Part shown: positions 63,239-64,000 of the stretch, piece by piece
Layout of the letters: every line of letters begins with the position of its first letter
Numbering within the stretch: position 1 is the first letter of the stretch
Source: Nonlabens sp. YIK11
Lineage (GTDB): Bacteria; Bacteroidota; Bacteroidia; Flavobacteriales; Flavobacteriaceae
Assembly: GCF_001413925.1 (NCBI RefSeq)
Contig: NZ_LBMJ01000001.1
Location: 1,590,001-1,654,000 of the forward strand
Reading direction: 5' to 3'
DNA: 64,000 nt
Program-made: the position numbers and the translations under genes
The notes under the pieces: model-generated
Told to the model about the DNA's origin: nothing
What the model saw: the letters and a program-made list of their open reading frames with translations, nothing else
Databases searched by the model: none

Positions 63239-64000
63239 ATGAAAAAGAAAATCATCTGGATAGCGATTTTAGGAATCATAGGATTTCTTGTTTATCAAGC
63301 TATTCATTTCTTTTTAGTTAAACAGGACAGCGTCAATTCCATCTATCTGATTCCGTCAGATAGCGTGTTCTTCTTTGAGATGGACGAGCCTATCTCAAAT
63401 CTCAAAACACTTTCCAAAAGCGAGATCTGGGATCATTTCCAGTCTAATGAGCAGATTCACGCCATGAGTGCCAAGCTCAATGCCATTGATTCCATGTTTC
63501 AGTCAGATACAGATCTGTTTGAGATCATAGGCGATAGGGATCTGATCGTAAGTGCCCATATGATCAAGCGTGACGATTATGCCTTTTTATACATTGTGGA
63601 TCTGGGCAAACTTTCCAGACTCAACCTGATCAAAGAGAATCTTAATCAGTTTGTGAGCGACGGTTTTAAGGTAAACAAACGCAATTTTGAAAACATCGAG
63701 CTCACTGAGATTACAGATCTAGAAAGCTTTGAAACGCTGACGATAGGTTTTATAGAAAACCAGATGATTGCATCTTACCATGCAAAATTGTTGGAAGACA
63801 GCATAAAAGAATTCCAGAATCCAGTCATAGGTCGTGATCTCCAGTTTCTCGAGGTGCAACAAGAGGTCAGGCAAAATGGCTTGCTGCGACTTTACCTTAA
63901 CCACAAAAAACTGAAAGAATACTATCGGGTGTTCTCGATACAACCCAGCGAGTCGGTGGACATGCTTACCGATGATTTTGCCTACACCGGTTGGAACATC
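63239..64000 (+). CDS. Membrane-anchored protein of unknown function, truncated by window end
   Basis: An open frame of at least 254 codons starting MKKKIIWIAILGIIGFLVYQ and running off the window. One N-terminal anchor (about 5-22) precedes an extracytoplasmic part (SIYLIPSDSVFFFEMDEPISNLKTLSKSEIWDHFQ, LFEIIGDRDLIVSAHMIKRDDYAFLYIVDLGKL). It resembles large flavobacterial proteins sometimes listed as DUF3352, an assignment I am not sure of. It starts 12 nt after the carboxylase stop and may be cotranscribed. Confidence 0.75.
   Translation, partial: MKKKIIWIAILGIIGFLVYQAIHFFLVKQDSVNSIYLIPSDSVFFFEMDEPISNLKTLSKSEIWDHFQSNEQIHAMSAKLNAIDSMFQSDTDLFEIIGDRDLIVSAHMIKRDDYAFLYIVDLGKLSRLNLIKENLNQFVSDGFKVNKRNFENIELTEITDLESFETLTIGFIENQMIASYHAKLLEDSIKEFQNPVIGRDLQFLEVQQEVRQNGLLRLYLNHKKLKEYYRVFSIQPSESVDMLTDDFAYTGWNI

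Overview
The window is a contiguous piece of chromosome from a member of the Bacteroidota, most likely a marine Flavobacteriaceae. The genus is not certain; Nonlabens or Dokdonia relatives are my guess. Support comes from promoters of the TAnnTTTG (-7) type in front of many genes, near absence of Shine-Dalgarno sites, and lineage-typical genes: PafA-type alkaline phosphatase, BshC, LysM plus ligand-binding fusion, FMN-type glutamate synthase-like protein, BlaI/M56 pair with TonB-plug-like repeats, LemA/TPM cluster. Most of the sequence is densely packed housekeeping DNA. I see no rRNA, tRNA, CRISPR array, prophage or intact insertion sequence.

Layout. 1-8.5 kb: glyA (minus), then fahA, bshC, guaA, a LysM/ligand-binding protein and an OsmC protein. 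8.8-15.5 kb: pyrG, yidC, a SprT-like protease, a mannose-1-phosphate guanylyltransferase and a DUF389 membrane protein. 15.5-23.3 kb: mlaF/mlaE (minus), alkaline phosphatase, a small barrel protein, then a minus-strand block with glycosyltransferase, methyltransferase, LURP-one-like protein, fabI and a fabH-like gene. 23.6-32.6 kb: uvrD/pcrA, glutamate synthase-like protein, M1 peptidase, recG. 32.6-33.7 kb: a GIY-YIG nuclease gene embedded in composite palindromic repeats. 33.7-35 kb: rluF-like and ssb. 35.1-37.5 kb: an AT-rich accessory island with a two-gene Pycsar-type anti-phage system (PycTM effector plus PycC cyclase) and a lipoprotein gene, each module bounded by its own 10-bp inverted repeat. 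38-45.4 kb: a dehydrogenase, two outer-membrane proteins, then the rplT-rpmI-infC-thrS cluster (minus). 45.5-52 kb: two coiled-coil secreted paralogues, an HTH/membrane-protein pair and blaI-M56. 52-64 kb: a metal-receptor protein, LemA-TPM-TPM, DEAD-box helicase, GNAT, SulP transporter, SIMPL protein, M23 peptidase, acyl-CoA carboxylase and a truncated final gene.

A 16-bp perfect palindrome, CGCTTTCGCGAAAGCG, occurs 17 times plus three decayed copies, about once per 3.5 kb. Ten perfect copies are intergenic and seven lie inside genes, where all three reading frames are used. In three genes it encodes the C-terminal end of the signal peptide (…AFAKA).

The points most worth follow-up are the palindrome family and its protein-coding use, the modules with private inverted repeats that carry Pycsar, the GIY-YIG gene inside terminal-inverted-repeat units, the probable ATA start codon of infC, and a 13-bp-stem RNA leader in front of rpmI-rplT.
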